Of a DNA stretch of 64,000 bases, positions 8,623-18,707 are shown piece after piece (position 1 is the first letter of the stretch; each line of letters opens with the position of its first letter). The DNA comes from Microbacterium immunditiarum. Lineage in GTDB: Bacteria; Actinomycetota; Actinomycetes; Actinomycetales; Microbacteriaceae. The position numbers and the translations under genes were made by a program. Below the pieces are notes generated by a model. It searched no databases and was not told where the DNA came from. It saw only the letters and a program-made list of their open reading frames with translations. The stretch spans positions 1,860,001 to 1,924,000 of the forward strand of contig NZ_JACCBV010000001.1 of NCBI RefSeq assembly GCF_013409785.1, read 5' to 3'.

Positions 8623-8638
8623 GGTCGAACGCTAAACC
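8623..8638. promoter_or_regulatory. Possible third LacI-type half-operator
   Basis: GGTCGAACGCTAAACC carries, on the minus strand, the GGTTTAGCG half found in the 4707 operator. Its centre is 18 bp from that of the 8604-8621 site, so the two could bind adjacent dimers. Only one half matches well, so this is weaker than the other two sites. Confidence 0.4.
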
Positions 8639-8691
8639 ACGCCGAAGTCCGGCGTCAAGCGCCCCTATGATGTGGCGCGGAGGGGAGAACG

Positions 8692-9705
8692 TTGACCGTC
8701 AAGCTGAGCGACATCGCGGACCAGGCAGGGGTCAGCGTCATGACCGTATCCAACGTCATGAACGGCAAGCACGCCCGCGTGTCGAAGGCGACGATCGACC
8801 GCGTGCTCGAGATCGCGGAGCGGCTCGGGTACGTGCCGAACATCCCCGCCCGCAGCCTCGCCGCGAGCCGCTCGCACATCGTCGCAGCACTCGTGCCGGT
8901 GGGCGAGGAGGGAAGCCTCCTCTTCAGCCCCCACACGGTCGCGGTGATCGGCGGCGTCGAGCGTCACCTGCGTCACCGGGGCTATCACGTGCTCCTGCGC
9001 GGAATCGAGCGCGACGACGAGATCGCGCAGACGATCCGCGGGTGGTCGCTCGACGGCGCGATCCTCGTCGAGTTCACCGATGCCCAGATCGACCGCATCC
9101 GCATCGACGGCGTCCCTCTCGTCGCGATCGACAGCTACTCGGCGAATCCCCGCACGATCGGCGTCCGCACCGACGACCACCGCGGCGGCTGGCTCGCGGG
9201 GGCGTGTCTGGCCGAGGCAGGGCACCGTCGCGTGATGTTCGCGGGACCGCCCTATGAAGGAATGGGCGTGGTCGGCCAGCGGTGGGACGGCTTCCGCGCG
9301 GCATGCGTCGCGGCGGGCGTCGACGCCTCGAAGATCGTGCGCGAAGAGGTGCTGACCTCTTTCGAGGACGGTCGGGCCCTGGGGCTGCGACTTCTGCGAG
9401 ACCACCCCGACGTGACGGCGGTCTTCGCAACGGCCGACGTGCTCGCGGTCGGCATCATGGCCGGCGTAGCAGAGGCGGGCGGCTCCGTCCCCGGCGATCT
9501 GTCGGTGATCGGCTTCGACGCGCTCGACATCAGCGGATACACGACCCCGGGGCTCACGACCGTCGCGCAGGACATGGACGCCAAGGTGGCCGAAGTGGCG
9601 CGCATCATCCTCGACGAGATCGAGCGAGGCGAAGGACCGCGCGCGCCCGTCTCGCTCGGCGTCCGGCTCATCGAGCGCGGATCCGTCGCCGCCCCGCGCC
9701 GGTGA
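8692..9705 (+). CDS. LacI family transcriptional regulator
   Basis: This is a complete 337-residue LacI/GalR repressor. Residues 4-25 (KLSDIADQAGVSVMTVSNVMN) are the helix-turn-helix, residues up to about 62 contain the hinge (NIPARSLAASRSH), and the rest is the sugar-binding fold ending in the typical VIGFDALDISGYTTPGLTTVAQDMD. It starts at a TTG with a strong AGGGGAG upstream; no in-frame ATG fits. It is divergent from the GH87-like gene, with two operator-like sites between them, and is the best candidate for the repressor of the whole alpha-glucan locus. The inducer would be a product oligosaccharide. It resembles the HTH-less protein at 4789 in the C-terminal domain, which suggests a paralogous pair. 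Confidence 0.94.
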   Translation: MTVKLSDIADQAGVSVMTVSNVMNGKHARVSKATIDRVLEIAERLGYVPNIPARSLAASRSHIVAALVPVGEEGSLLFSPHTVAVIGGVERHLRHRGYHVLLRGIERDDEIAQTIRGWSLDGAILVEFTDAQIDRIRIDGVPLVAIDSYSANPRTIGVRTDDHRGGWLAGACLAEAGHRRVMFAGPPYEGMGVVGQRWDGFRAACVAAGVDASKIVREEVLTSFEDGRALGLRLLRDHPDVTAVFATADVLAVGIMAGVAEAGGSVPGDLSVIGFDALDISGYTTPGLTTVAQDMDAKVAEVARIILDEIERGEGPRAPVSLGVRLIERGSVAAPRR

Positions 9706-9730
9706 CCCCGGCGCGCCCTACGCTGGCGTC

Positions 9731-10135
9731 ATGATCTCGACCGATCTGGCGCTCGCGCTGCGCGACGCGGGGCTCGTGTGGCATCCGCGCTCGGGCGACC
9801 GGTTCCAGCTCGACGAACCGGAGTTCGAGGCGGACGTCTTCGTCGTGAGCGAGATGACGATAGAGCCGCGCGAGTACCCGACCGGCAAGCTCCTCGCCTT
9901 CAACGGCACGACGGAGTGGGCGCTCGACTCCGTCGCGTTGGAGGACGCGCTGTGGCTGCCGCACGAGCATCAGCTCCGCGAGCTGCTGCGCGGCGCGTTC
10001 CGGTCGCTGCGGCGCCTGCCCGACACGCACGAGGTCACGATCGAGGTCGCCGGCCAGACCATGGTCTTCGAGCATCCGGAGCCCGCTGACGCCTACGCGC
10101 TCGCGGTGCTGGAGCTGCTGGGGCGCATCGCTTGA
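9731..10135 (+). CDS. Conserved hypothetical protein, 134 aa
   Basis: This is a small soluble protein with no signal peptide or membrane segment. It begins MISTDLALALRDAGLVWHP and contains many acidic residues; the layout (short helix, then strands, then a C-terminal helix AYALAVLELLGRI) suggests one compact domain. Similar proteins are common beside unrelated genes in actinobacteria, and I recall them carrying an unreliable pilus-assembly (CpaE) label; nothing in this sequence shows a pilus role or an ATPase motif. The gene starts 25 bp after the lacI-type gene and may be cotranscribed with it. The function is unknown. Confidence 0.8.
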   Translation: MISTDLALALRDAGLVWHPRSGDRFQLDEPEFEADVFVVSEMTIEPREYPTGKLLAFNGTTEWALDSVALEDALWLPHEHQLRELLRGAFRSLRRLPDTHEVTIEVAGQTMVFEHPEPADAYALAVLELLGRIA

Positions 10136-10147
10136 GGCGGCCGCCTC
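10134..10147. terminator. Palindrome between convergent genes
   Basis: GAGGCGGCCGCCTC is a perfect 14-bp palindrome that begins at the stop codon of the 134-aa gene and precedes the stop of the opposite gene by 4 bp. It may serve as a short bidirectional terminator. With only about five pairs and a tight loop, the call is tentative. Confidence 0.4.
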
Positions 10148-10151
10148 GTGG

Positions 10152-11000
10152 TCAGCGGCGCGCGCCGGCGAGCGTGCCCGATGTCAGGACGTCGGGTTCG
10201 AAAACGATGCAGTTGACGCCCGAGCCGGACTCCACGGTCTCCACTACGAGCACCGAGTCGGAGTAGGGCAGTCCGGCGAACGTGGCGAACTCGTCCTCGC
10301 ACGCGGCCTGCGTGTCATCGCCCGGATCGACGACGGCGTACACCTCGTAGGCGTGCGGAGCGTCGCACAGCGTCGTGAGCGCCTCACCGCTGCGGGCGGT
10401 TCGTCCGTAGCAGTCGCCGGGAACGAGGGAGCTCTCGTCGACCACGAGCCCGTAGTCCGCCGTCGACCCGTCCCACTCGTCGATGCGCGGAAAGCCGTCG
10501 GTCGCCCCGATCCACTCGTACGCCGTCGCGGTGACGCCTCCCTGCGTGCGCACCTGACGAGGGTGGAACAGCCCGCTCTCGACCTGCGTCATCGCGCGCA
10601 GCACGTCATCGGCCGTCTCCGGATGCAGGTACAGCACCACGCCTGGGACCTCGGCCCCCGGGCCGAACTTCGCCAGCGGGTAGCCGAGTCCGGAGTCGTA
10701 CAGGAACCCCTCGACGGCATCGGGACGGGACTCCAGGACGTGCTCCGCGATGACGTCGTAGCGCGACTGGCCGGGCATCGAGGAACCGTAGACGAACAGC
10801 GCGGGACGATCCGCGGGCGTAGACGCCTGAGGCCCCGACGCAGGACTCGGCTGCAGGGTCACGAGGACGCCGATGAGCGCGACCGCCACCGCGGCGACCG
10901 CCGCGAGAGCCGAGATGCCGGAGGGTCGCAGCCAGATGGACCGCGGTCCGGGTTCGGCGCGTCCCGCTCGCTCATCGCCGTCGTCGTCGACTGCGCCCAT
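10152..11000 (-). CDS. Membrane-anchored GGCT-like / septum-formation-domain protein
   Basis: This 282-residue protein has a cytoplasmic N-terminus (about 25 residues, acidic and Arg-rich) and a single membrane anchor (ISALAAVAAVAVALIGVLVTL, about residues 28-50). After a Pro/Ser/Ala linker comes a gamma-glutamylcyclotransferase-like domain (LFVYGSSMPGQSRYDVI, the glycine-rich substrate loop of the fold) at about 70-175. The C-terminal part (VPGDCYGRTARSG, DAPHAYEVYAVVD, conserved Cys residues) looks like the septum-formation/DUF4190-associated domain. Both domains would face outward. The start at ATG 11000 has GAGGAGGGG just upstream; the frame is open further but without similar signals. 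The combination is unusual, and no enzymatic role can be assigned. Confidence 0.75.
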   Translation of the reverse strand: MGAVDDDGDERAGRAEPGPRSIWLRPSGISALAAVAAVAVALIGVLVTLQPSPASGPQASTPADRPALFVYGSSMPGQSRYDVIAEHVLESRPDAVEGFLYDSGLGYPLAKFGPGAEVPGVVLYLHPETADDVLRAMTQVESGLFHPRQVRTQGGVTATAYEWIGATDGFPRIDEWDGSTADYGLVVDESSLVPGDCYGRTARSGEALTTLCDAPHAYEVYAVVDPGDDTQAACEDEFATFAGLPYSDSVLVVETVESGSGVNCIVFEPDVLTSGTLAGARR

Positions 11001-11088
11001 CGCCCCTCCTCGACGCTGTGCCGCTGAATAGAGTATGGCGTCCGCCGAGCACGGTCGACGGACTCCTGCGCAGATCCTGAGGTGGAGG

Positions 11089-12333
11089 TCAGGGCCGTGC
11101 GATCGGGCGGGTGATCGTGGCGACCGGCTCGGTGTCGGGGATCGGGCTCGCGTCGCCGTGGCGCAGGTCGGGGAAGCCCCGGACGAACACCACCGAGACG
11201 ATGAGTCCTGCGAATGCGAAGACCGCCGCGGCGACGTAGGCGCCCTGCGGGCCGACATCGTCGATGAGGAAGCCCGCGACGGCCGAGCCCGCAGCCGCGC
11301 CGATGAGCTGGCCCGTGCCGATCCACCCGAACGCCTCGGCGGTTTCGCTGAACTTGACGCTCGCGGTCGTGATCGCGAAGAGGACGGCCAGGACAGGGGC
11401 GACGCCGACACCGGCGACGATGAGCGTGCCGCTGAGCCACCCGACCGTGCCGCCGAGCCACACGATGTCGAGCATGAGCGCCGTGAGCGAGAGCCCGACC
11501 GTCACGATAAGCATGCGCCGCGCCATCGCCCATCGGCCGATCGGGATGTGCCCGAACCCCAGGCCGCCGGCGAGGCTGCCGACGGAGAAGAGCGCGAGCA
11601 CGATGCCCGCCTCGAGCCCGTCGTGGCCGAACGTCGCCACGACACCGGCTTCGACGGCGGCGCATGCCCCGATGAGGAGGAACCCGGTGATCGTCGCGAG
11701 CAGCACTGCGGGCTTGCCCAGCACCTTGCCGAGGCTGCGGCGGCTGCGGGGGATGCGGACGCGGCCGACCTCGGGGGAGAGGATGAACCACGCTCCGCCG
11801 CCCACGAGGATGACGACGATCGTGAGGAGGCCCTGAACCGTGCCGATCTGCGTCGACACGAACGTGATGAGCACGGGGGCGAGGATCCAGATGATCTCCT
11901 GCAGGCTCGCGTCGAGCGAGAACAGCGGAGTGAGCTGCCGCGAGTTGACCATCTTGGGGTAGATCGTGCGGACGGCGGACTGCACGGGCGGGGTCGACAG
12001 GCCGGTGACCAGGCCCAGCGCCATGTACGCCGGCAGTGACATCCGAACCAGTGCCATCGCCGTCAGCCCGATGGCGCAGACGACGAGGGTGGTCGTGAGC
12101 ACGCGGCGCATGCCCCACACGCCCATCCACCGGCTCGTGACCGGGCCGGCGATCGCCTGGCCGACGCTCGTCGCCGCGAGCACCAGGCCGGCGGCGCCGT
12201 ACGAGCCCGTGACCTGCTCGACGTGCAGCAGGATCGCAAGGCTCGTCATGCCGTTCGGGAACCGTGCCGTCAGCTGGGCCGCGATGATGCGTCCCACCCC
12301 CGGCGTGCGCAGAAGATCCCGGTACCCCGCCAC
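11089..12333 (-). CDS. MFS transporter
   Basis: This is a 414-residue integral membrane protein with about 12 hydrophobic segments and the MFS pattern: a short N-terminus (MAGYRDLLRTPGVGRIIAAQ), a basic loop between segments 2 and 3 (RWMGVWGMRR), and a central loop near residue 200 (RIPRSRRSLGKVLGKP). It resembles the actinobacterial group of small-molecule exporters that begin YRxLLRxPG. The start is a GTG at 12333 with no obvious ribosome-binding site, so it may be leaderless. The C-terminal tail is cytoplasmic and hydrophilic. The substrate is unknown; the neighbours give no clue. Confidence 0.88.
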   Translation of the reverse strand: MAGYRDLLRTPGVGRIIAAQLTARFPNGMTSLAILLHVEQVTGSYGAAGLVLAATSVGQAIAGPVTSRWMGVWGMRRVLTTTLVVCAIGLTAMALVRMSLPAYMALGLVTGLSTPPVQSAVRTIYPKMVNSRQLTPLFSLDASLQEIIWILAPVLITFVSTQIGTVQGLLTIVVILVGGGAWFILSPEVGRVRIPRSRRSLGKVLGKPAVLLATITGFLLIGACAAVEAGVVATFGHDGLEAGIVLALFSVGSLAGGLGFGHIPIGRWAMARRMLIVTVGLSLTALMLDIVWLGGTVGWLSGTLIVAGVGVAPVLAVLFAITTASVKFSETAEAFGWIGTGQLIGAAAGSAVAGFLIDDVGPQGAYVAAAVFAFAGLIVSVVFVRGFPDLRHGDASPIPDTEPVATITRPIARP

Positions 12334-12581
12334 CCGTCAACGCTATCGCGAGCGCGACACGCCGAACGACACGCCGCGACACGCCGAGGGAAGGTTGGGG
12401 CGGGATTCGCTGTCGGATGCCCCGCGTAGCCTCCCACCTGTGGACGGATGTGGCCGGGGCATCCGGAAAGCGCGTCTTTCAGGCGTTCTGCAGGCTCCTC
12501 GAAACCGCTCGAGCTGTGGATGAAACGGTGGAGAACCTGTGTTGTACATGTGGGGAACGGTGGAAAACTACACGGATGTAA
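12334..12581. other. Intergenic region upstream of nrdH without visible gene
   Basis: This AT-richer spacer separates the divergent MFS and nrd genes. I see no conserved ORF, RNA gene or repeat in it apart from GTGGA/GTGGAA-type short repeats (12510-12566). The regulatory boxes lie in the following 50 bp. Confidence 0.5.
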
Positions 12582-12597
12582 CTACTATCCCTTGTGG
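12582..12597. promoter_or_regulatory. NrdR box 1
   Basis: CTACTATCCCTTGTGG agrees with the NrdR-box consensus acaCwAtATaTwGtgt at about 11 of 16 positions, including the CTA and TTGTG parts. Two such boxes about three helical turns apart are the known binding arrangement of the ATP/dATP-sensing repressor NrdR. It lies 94 bp before nrdH. Confidence 0.8.
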
Positions 12598-12613
12598 TTG
12601 TGCCGAATGTCGG

Positions 12614-12629
12614 TCCCCATATGTAGTAT
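12614..12629. promoter_or_regulatory. NrdR box 2
   Basis: TCCCCATATGTAGTAT matches the NrdR-box consensus at about 11 of 16 positions and starts exactly 32 bp after box 1, the phase expected for cooperative binding. It likely overlaps the nrdH promoter (TAGTAT could be part of a -10 element), so binding would block transcription. Confidence 0.82.
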
Positions 12630-12690
12630 TGGTGTCCCGGCGGGGGGAACTGCCGGAAGAGAATCGGATGTGAGGGAGAGACGGTCCAAC

Positions 12691-12924
12691 ATGGCGATCA
12701 CGGTCTACACGAAGCCCGCCTGCGTTCAGTGCACGGCGACCTACCGCGCGCTCGACTCGAAGGGCATCGAATACGAGGTTCACGACCTCTCCGAGGACCC
12801 GGCAGCCCTCGAGCAGGTCAAGGCGCTGGGCTACCTGCAGGCGCCGGTCGTCATCACCGATGAGGACCACTGGTCGGGCTTCCGTCCCGACAAGATCGAC
12901 GAGCTCGCAGCCCGTCTGGCCTGA
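12691..12924 (+). CDS. nrdH: Glutaredoxin-like electron donor NrdH
   Basis: This 77-residue redoxin supplies electrons to class Ib ribonucleotide reductase. The active site is CVQC at residues 11-14, and the NrdH signature WSGFRPDKI is present near residue 61-69. It has thioredoxin-fold length and no signal peptide. The ATG at 12691 is preceded by GGGAG about 12 nt upstream; a GTG 21 nt earlier (VRERRSN) is possible but less likely. It is the first gene of nrdHIEF and lies directly behind two NrdR boxes. Reduction by thioredoxin reductase is typical of the family. Confidence 0.97.
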   Translation: MAITVYTKPACVQCTATYRALDSKGIEYEVHDLSEDPAALEQVKALGYLQAPVVITDEDHWSGFRPDKIDELAARLA

Positions 12925-13005
12925 CCCCTTCGTCGCAGCTCGACGGGCCGTCTCGGCCCGCTCGACGGGGGCCGTTCGACGACGCTCAGGAATCGGGGGT
13001 GAGCA

Positions 13006-13421
13006 ATGAGCGCAGTCGCGACGAGTGCACCGCTCTTGGTCTTCTTCTCGAGCGTCTCGGGCAACACGGCGCGTTTCATCGAGAAGCTCGGAATGCGCGC
13101 CGTGCGCATCCCGCTCCACAGCACCGACCCGACACCGCATGTCGATGAGCCGTATGTGCTCGTCACACCGACGTACGGCGGAGGGCAGGGTCGTGGTGCC
13201 GAGAAGGGGGCCGTGCCCAAGCAGGTGATCCGGTTCCTCAACGACGAGCACAACCGCAGCCTCATCCGCGGAGTGATCTCCGCGGGCAACACGAACTTCG
13301 GCGAGTCCTTCGGGCTCGCCGGCGAGATCATCAGCCGCAAGTGCCACGTGCCGCACTTGTATCGGCTCGAACTGTTCGGCACGCCCGAAGACGTCGATCG
13401 CGTGAGCGAGGGATTGGAAAA

Positions 13422-13440
<19 letters not shown>
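13006..13440 (+). CDS. nrdI: Flavodoxin-like protein NrdI
   Basis: NrdI is an FMN protein that generates the oxidant for assembly of the dimanganese-tyrosyl radical cofactor in NrdF. The 144-residue product has the phosphate loop [15 protein letters not shown], then [12 protein letters not shown] and the conserved [21 protein letters not shown] near the flavin. Length is normal. ATG 13006 follows GGGGGTGAGC. The 81-bp gap from nrdH holds nothing recognisable. Its 3' end overlaps the nrdE start by 19 bp. Confidence 0.97.
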
Positions 13441-16585
<3,145 letters not shown>

Positions 16586-16641
16586 CGCTGTGTCCGCCTT
16601 CACAGGAGCGGGCATAGCGACACATCGCGCTGGCGCCCCCA

Positions 16642-17211
16642 CTAGCGGGGAGGCGTCGAGTCGATGTCGGGGTGCGCGCGCAGGCCGTAGTTCTGATTGG
16701 TCGGGTCGATGAACACGTCGGGTTCCTGAGGCGGGCGAATCGTGAATCGAAGGAATGCGGCGATCAGACCGACGAGGAACAGGACCGACAGAACGATGGT
16801 CGCCCAATTGGGTGCGAGCTGTTCGAGCAGCAGGACGAACAGAATCTGAGCGACAGCGATGATCACGAAGAAGACGCTGATGTCCATCCAGAGAATGTTG
16901 CGTTTGGTGATCGACTTGTAGAGATACACGAGGCCGATCATGCTGACGGGCAGCGAGTACAGCGCGATCGTCGCGGCCGGCACGAACGCCGGATACCGGT
17001 GACCGCCCAGCGAGAACAAAACGATCTGCAGGAGCATCACCGGCCAGATGGCGATCTTGATGTGTTCCCAGTAGCTCTCGTTCACGGCGCTGAAGATCGC
17101 CGCGAATCGATTGTGGCGGCTCCAGTCGAACGCGAAGTGCAGCAAGCTGCCCAGGATGCCGAGGGGAAGGATCATCCACAGGGAAACGGCTACCATGGTT
17201 TTCAGCCCCAT
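16642..17211 (-). CDS. Small integral membrane protein (DUF6512-like)
   Basis: This 189-residue protein has about five to six hydrophobic segments and a conserved-looking early part, LLHFAFDWSRHNRFAAIFSAVNESYWEHIKIAIWP, that resembles the DUF6512 family. The C-terminal tail (TNQNYGLRAHPDIDSTPPR) is hydrophilic. No enzyme motif is visible, and the function is unknown. I start at ATG 17211 (MGLKTMVAV) where the first membrane segment begins; a GTG 9 nt upstream is equally possible, and no strong ribosome-binding site decides. Codon use is slightly less GC-biased than its neighbours. Confidence 0.75.
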   Translation of the reverse strand: MGLKTMVAVSLWMILPLGILGSLLHFAFDWSRHNRFAAIFSAVNESYWEHIKIAIWPVMLLQIVLFSLGGHRYPAFVPAATIALYSLPVSMIGLVYLYKSITKRNILWMDISVFFVIIAVAQILFVLLLEQLAPNWATIVLSVLFLVGLIAAFLRFTIRPPQEPDVFIDPTNQNYGLRAHPDIDSTPPR

Positions 17212-17354
17212 CTGACCCACCCTCGCGCTCGTCGAGTTCCAGCCTACCGAGGCACTCGGAGCCGGCGGGGTGAAGGGGAGCGCGCCACGTCGAGTGTCGT
17301 GATCGCCGCACAGCGCCCGCGGCGTTTCCAGCTGTCGGGGTAGCATCAAGCGTC

Positions 17355-17792
17355 ATGCCTGAGCGCCCGACCACGAGCCCCGTCCTCGCGCTGCTGACCA
17401 TCGGGAGCGTCTGGGAGAGTCGCCTGTCTGCGACGCTGAAGGACCTCGGTCTCACGGCTCGCAAGTACGGATTGCTGGCCCACATCCACGCGACCCCGGG
17501 CATCTCGTTCTCCGAGCTCGCGCGCCTCTCGCACATCACCGTCCAGACCGCGCACACGGCGGTTCGGGCTCTGCAGGACGAGGGGTTGGTGCACGACGCC
17601 ACGGCGCACGCCGGCGCCGCATCCGACCTGCGCGCGACGCCTGCGGGGGAGGCCGCGCTCGCTGAGGCAGAGGATCGCTTGACGCGCCTCGACGGAGCGT
17701 TCGTGGCGGAGGCGCCGCAGCTGGCCGCCGTGCTCGAGGTGCGCCACGAGGAACCTGCCCAGGCGAGTGGGACGGAACATTCCTTCAGTTAG
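17355..17792 (+). CDS. MarR family transcriptional regulator
   Basis: This 145-residue winged-helix regulator has the DNA-binding segment at about residues 45-75 (GISFSELARLSHITVQTAHTAVRALQDEGLVH), followed by the wing (DLRATPAGEAAL) and a C-terminal dimerisation helix. It would bind a palindromic operator as a dimer; its ligand is unknown. The stop codon sits in the loop of a perfect 16-bp inverted repeat that also contains the start of the next gene. That repeat includes the palindrome GGAACATTCC twice and may be its own binding site. Confidence 0.9.
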   Translation: MPERPTTSPVLALLTIGSVWESRLSATLKDLGLTARKYGLLAHIHATPGISFSELARLSHITVQTAHTAVRALQDEGLVHDATAHAGAASDLRATPAGEAALAEAEDRLTRLDGAFVAEAPQLAAVLEVRHEEPAQASGTEHSFS

Positions 17793-17809
17793 GCTGAAGG
17801 AATGTTCCG
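17773..17809. promoter_or_regulatory. Perfect 16-bp inverted repeat across the marR stop and DUF3817 start
   Basis: Arms CGGAACATTCCTTCAG (17773-17788) and CTGAAGGAATGTTCCG (17794-17809) are exact complements around a 5-nt loop (TTAGG). Each arm also contains the 10-bp palindrome GGAACATTCC or its complement. The loop and left arm contain the marR stop; the right arm contains GAAGGA and the ATG of the next gene. It could be a MarR operator, an mRNA hairpin that hides the start codon, or both. Confidence 0.8.
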
Positions 17810-18266
17810 CACGCCGCTGCGCCTGTTCCGCACTCTTGCGATCCTCGAGGCGGTCTCTTGGACCTTGCTGATCATCGGGCTGCTGCTGCGGGCGTTCGCC
17901 GACCTTCCGATCGCGACGACGATCGGGGGCGGCATCCACGGATTCGTGTTCCTCTCGTACGGCGCCACCGCGATCCTCGTCGCGATGAACAACCGCTGGC
18001 GTCCGTGGCCGGCGGCCCTCGCCATCGTCAGCGCGATCATCCCCTACGCGACCATTCCCGCCGAGGTCTGGCTGCACCGGACCGGTCGCCTCGCGGGCGA
18101 CTGGCGACTCGAGGCCACCGCCGACCCGCGCGACGCGCGCTGGCACGACCGCCTGCTGCGGTGGTTCCTCCGGCGCCCGTGGGTGCTCGCGATCCTCATC
18201 GCCCTCGCCGTCGTCGTGCTCTTCGTCGCACTGCTGATCATCGGCCCGCCGGGCGGCCGACACTAG
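17802..18266 (+). CDS. DUF3817 integral membrane protein
   Basis: This 154-residue protein has the DUF3817 layout. FRTLAILEAVSWTLLIIGLLLR forms the first helix, IGGGIHGFVFLSYGATAILVA the second, and WPAALAIVSAIIPYATIPAEVWLHR the third, followed by a polar stretch and a last hydrophobic segment (VLAILIALAVVVLFVALLIIG). The family function is unknown. The start ATG 17802 lies in the same reading frame as marR, only three codons after its TAG, and is buried in the right arm of the inverted repeat; GAAGGA directly abuts the ATG, which is poor spacing. Translation may therefore depend on termination of marR. Confidence 0.88.
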   Translation: MFRTPLRLFRTLAILEAVSWTLLIIGLLLRAFADLPIATTIGGGIHGFVFLSYGATAILVAMNNRWRPWPAALAIVSAIIPYATIPAEVWLHRTGRLAGDWRLEATADPRDARWHDRLLRWFLRRPWVLAILIALAVVVLFVALLIIGPPGGRH

Positions 18267-18338
18267 CCACGGAGCGGGTTGGCAGCCGCCCGTCGAGCCA
18301 CGGCCCGATGGGACCAATGGCCCGCACAAGGCCCGCCG

Positions 18339-18707
18339 GTGACCCCATCCTGGTTGCGAGGCACGGTGCTGACCGGGCCGGCGGCGCGCACGCTCATCGA
18401 GCTCAGCAAGAGCTGCGGGATGCTCGTGCTGGGCAGTCGAGGGCTCGGGGGCTTCGCGGGAATGCTGCTCGGATCGGTGAGTGCCGCCTGCGTCGAGCAC
18501 GCTCATTGCCCTGTCTTCGTCGTGCGTCCGCGTCGCGGCCTGAACGGATCCGCGGGGCGCCGAGGCGTCGAACGTCGGCGATACCCGCGACCAGAGCGGA
18601 ACCTGAGCGCGGTTCAGCGCCCGGGGAGGCGCCTGCGCACGGTCGCGCCCCCCTCGAGCCGGAGGGCTTCGCCCTCGATCACGACCGCGATCGTCGGTGC
18701 GGCGTGA
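18339..18707 (+). pseudogene. Universal stress protein remnant (C-terminal half only)
   Basis: Residues encoded at about 18366-18536 (GPAARTLIELSKSC, MLVLGSRGLGGFAGMLLGSVS, HCPVFVVRP) match the C-terminal half of UspA-type proteins, including the Gly-rich nucleotide-binding loop. The first strand, the ATP-binding Asp and the rest of the N-terminal half are absent, and nothing matching them lies upstream. The frame stays open to 18707, running past the conserved end into DNA that is antisense to the GH65 gene. I read it as a decayed gene. The only start candidates are GTGs at 18339 and 18366, neither with a ribosome-binding site. An odd but expressed small protein cannot be excluded. Confidence 0.6.

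Noticed and set aside
17773..17809. Inverted repeat as an insertion-sequence end or intrinsic terminator
   Set aside because: There is no transposase, no second copy in the window, no target duplication and no T-run; its location over a stop and a start codon fits regulation better.
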